Shown one piece after another: positions 61,119 through 64,000 of a stretch of DNA of 64,000 bases (position 1 is the stretch's first letter; every line of letters starts with the position of its first letter). The position numbers were made by a program, and so were the translations under genes. The notes beneath the pieces were generated by a model. It saw only the letters and a program-made list of their open reading frames with translations, ran no database searches and was not told where the DNA came from. The stretch is taken from the NCBI GenBank assembly GCA_019235415.1, contig JAFAKN010000184.1:1-64000 (forward strand), given 5' to 3'. Origin of the DNA: Alphaproteobacteria bacterium (GTDB taxonomy: Bacteria; Pseudomonadota; Alphaproteobacteria; Reyranellales; Reyranellaceae).

Positions 61119-61969
61119 ATGGAATTTCGAACGCTTCGTGCTTTCGTCCAAGTCGTGCGGCAGGGCGGATTCTCGCCGGCCGCCAAGGTCGTGTTCGCCA
61201 CCCAGTCGACCGTGAGCAAGGCGGTGAAGCAGCTCGAGGAAGAGATCGGCGTGCCACTGCTCGACCGGCTCGGCCATCGCAGTCGCCTCACTGCCGCGGG
61301 CGAGGTCATGTACCCTCGGGCGCTGCGGATCCTCGCCGAACGCGACGACCTGCTCACCGAAGTCGGCGAGTTGCGGGGCCTGAAGCGGGGAACGCTGAAG
61401 CTCGGCCGCTCTTTGCCGCCTATCGCAGGCGCTATGCCGGCATCGACATCCGCCTGGTAGAGCACGGCAGCGAACGGCTCGATGAGGTTCTGCTGTCTGG
61501 GGACATCGAGCTTGCGGCCTCGCTTCTGCCTGTGCCGGAAGCTTTTGAATGGCAGGATGTCAGGCGAGAACCGTTGACGGCTCTGTTGCCAGCGGACGAC
61601 GCACTGTCGCGGCGGCGATCGCTGACGCTGCCGGCGCTGCGCGGTCTGCTCTTCATCCTGTTCCAAAGCGGATTCGCCTTCAACCGCATCATGCTGGATG
61701 CCTGCAAGGCATACGGATTTGAGCCCGACGTCGCAGCGCGCAGCAGTCAGATCGATTTCATCGTCGAACTGGCAGCAGCCGGCATGGGAGTGGGCTTTCT
61801 GCCGCGCATGATTGCGCAGGAGCGCAAGCATCCCTCCGTCAAGTGCGTGCCGCTCCTTGAAGCGCGCACCGACTGGCACATCGCCATGATATGGCGGCGC
61901 GGCGCGTATCTCAGGGCTTGGCTCGATCTCGTGGGGGACGCGCATAGCCGCCCCCAGCGCGCGGAGTGA
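61119..61969 (+). pseudogene. LysR-family regulator with small deletion/frameshift
   Basis: MEFRTLRAFVQVVRQGGFSPAAKVVFATQSTVSKAVKQLEEEIGVPLLDR...GTLKLG, then a different frame PLFAAYRRRYAGIDIRLVEHGSERLDEVLL...; divergent from lrgAB. Confidence 0.8.
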
Positions 61970-62282
61970 CGCCCACGATCAATGCCGCGAAGACCGCGGC
62001 ACGCCTCTTAACTTTCGTTTAGCGCGGCCAGCCCAAGGGTAATTCTAAAGTACTTGCGTGCAATGGCGTGCGCCGGCGGCGCTCGCGATCATTGTCGCGT
62101 GCAGAACGAAGTCCGCCTTTCCGTTTTCGAAGACTGCCCGCGGCGATCGGACGGCGAGATCACCGCATCACTGCTGATGGCGGCACCTCCCGCGGCCCCG
62201 GTCGCGCGGGAGCGACCGGCGACGCGTGATCGCCCGCTACACGAGTACCGCCGTTGGATGCATGACACCGATGGAGCGACAG

Positions 62283-62735
62283 ATGACGGTCATACCAAGT
62301 GCAGACGAGTTGATGGCGACGATCGCCAAGGCGCGCGCCGAGAAGTTGGCGGCGGCCGAGAAGCAGCACGAAGCCGAGAAAAAGAAGAAGGAGGCGCTTA
62401 TCGAGATGCTGCGCAAGCCCAGCGGATTTTCCGACGAGCAGTTGCTCGAAAAGGCATCGATTCTGATCGAGCACGCCGTCAGCAGGGGGGACACGGCCGT
62501 CGAGGTCTTTCGCTTCCCCCATTCGGTGTGCACGGACGGCGGGCGGGCCTTGAACCAGGGCGAGCCGGGCTGGGAGGGGACCCTGGTCGGCGAGCCCAAG
62601 GAAATCTACGACCTGTGGGAGCGCAAGCTGAAGCCCAAGGGCTATCACCTGCGCTACGAGATCGTCGACTATCCCGACGGCATGCCGGGAAACGTCGCGG
62701 TGACCTTGAGCTGGCAGGGCGGTCAGCAACGGTAG
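62283..62735 (+). CDS. Hypothetical protein
   Basis: 150 aa from Met 62283 (MTVIPSADELMATIAKARAEKLAAAEKQHEAEKKKKEALIEMLRKPSGFSDEQLLEKA...). Confidence 0.6.
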   Translation: MTVIPSADELMATIAKARAEKLAAAEKQHEAEKKKKEALIEMLRKPSGFSDEQLLEKASILIEHAVSRGDTAVEVFRFPHSVCTDGGRALNQGEPGWEGTLVGEPKEIYDLWERKLKPKGYHLRYEIVDYPDGMPGNVAVTLSWQGGQQR

Positions 62736-62811
62736 GACCGATACGCCGTGCCGCTTGGTCGCTTCATACAGCGGCTGCAGCGGAATCGGTCGTGTGCAAA
62801 TCCGAGTCTGA

Positions 62812-63855
<1,044 letters not shown>

Positions 63856-63886
63856 AGTCAGACGAGACGAACTCGAGGGCATCCAG

Positions 63887-64000
63887 ATGAGCCTGATACC
63901 CAACGACTTGACGCCGGTTTACAAGGCCACGATCGCCAAGGGCACCAGTGCGACCAGATGGCAACGGCCGGCCTACGTCGATCACCTGCCGCCGTGCAAC
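63887..64000 (+). CDS. N-terminus of a GltD-like NAD(P)-binding oxidoreductase, truncated by window end
   Basis: MSLIPNDLTPVYKATIAKGTSATRWQRPAYVDHLPPCN...; the YVDHLPPCN motif precedes the Fe-S Cys cluster in glutamate synthase small-subunit-like proteins. Confidence 0.55.
   Translation, partial: MSLIPNDLTPVYKATIAKGTSATRWQRPAYVDHLPPCN

Overview
High-GC alphaproteobacterial-type chromosomal window (rhizobial-like gene content; exact taxon not determined). No rRNA, tRNA, CRISPR array or transposase was recognised. Intact content: NAD malic enzyme; two paralogous winged-helix/ATPase regulators surrounding FixJ-type response regulators; an Mla/MCE lipid-transport operon; a glycogen/phosphoketolase block (malQ, glgP, histidine phosphatase, xfp, glgX); a FixL-like PAS kinase, FixJ-like regulator, lone receiver and an unusual wHTH+CRP/FNR fusion regulator; an RND efflux pair; a glycolysis block (ppsA, pfkB, gap, pgk); USP and hemerythrin genes; a HlyD/DUF1656/FUSC efflux operon; lrgAB-like genes; and L-LDH. 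Main discoveries: (1) about 14 FNR/FixK-type boxes (TTGAY-N4-RTCAA), many centred about 55-90 bp upstream of starts, suggesting one low-oxygen regulon; (2) a second recurring palindrome, CTAAGCCA-N3/4-YTTAG, in regulator and transporter promoters; (3) a histidine-kinase-like protein lacking the phospho-acceptor His (Q) and the N-box Asn (Y); (4) a wHTH-cNMP-HTH_CRP fusion; (5) many decayed genes (glgA with a 60-bp internal micro-inversion, ackA, ROK glucokinase, ferritin-like, ompA-like with an amber codon and a frameshift, MscS-cNMP, LysR, CoA transferase, a CRP/FNR remnant); (6) structured intergenic elements with alternative hairpins and a small-RNA-like element next to an unannotated 32-aa membrane ORF. 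All family calls come from reading the translations; no searches were run.
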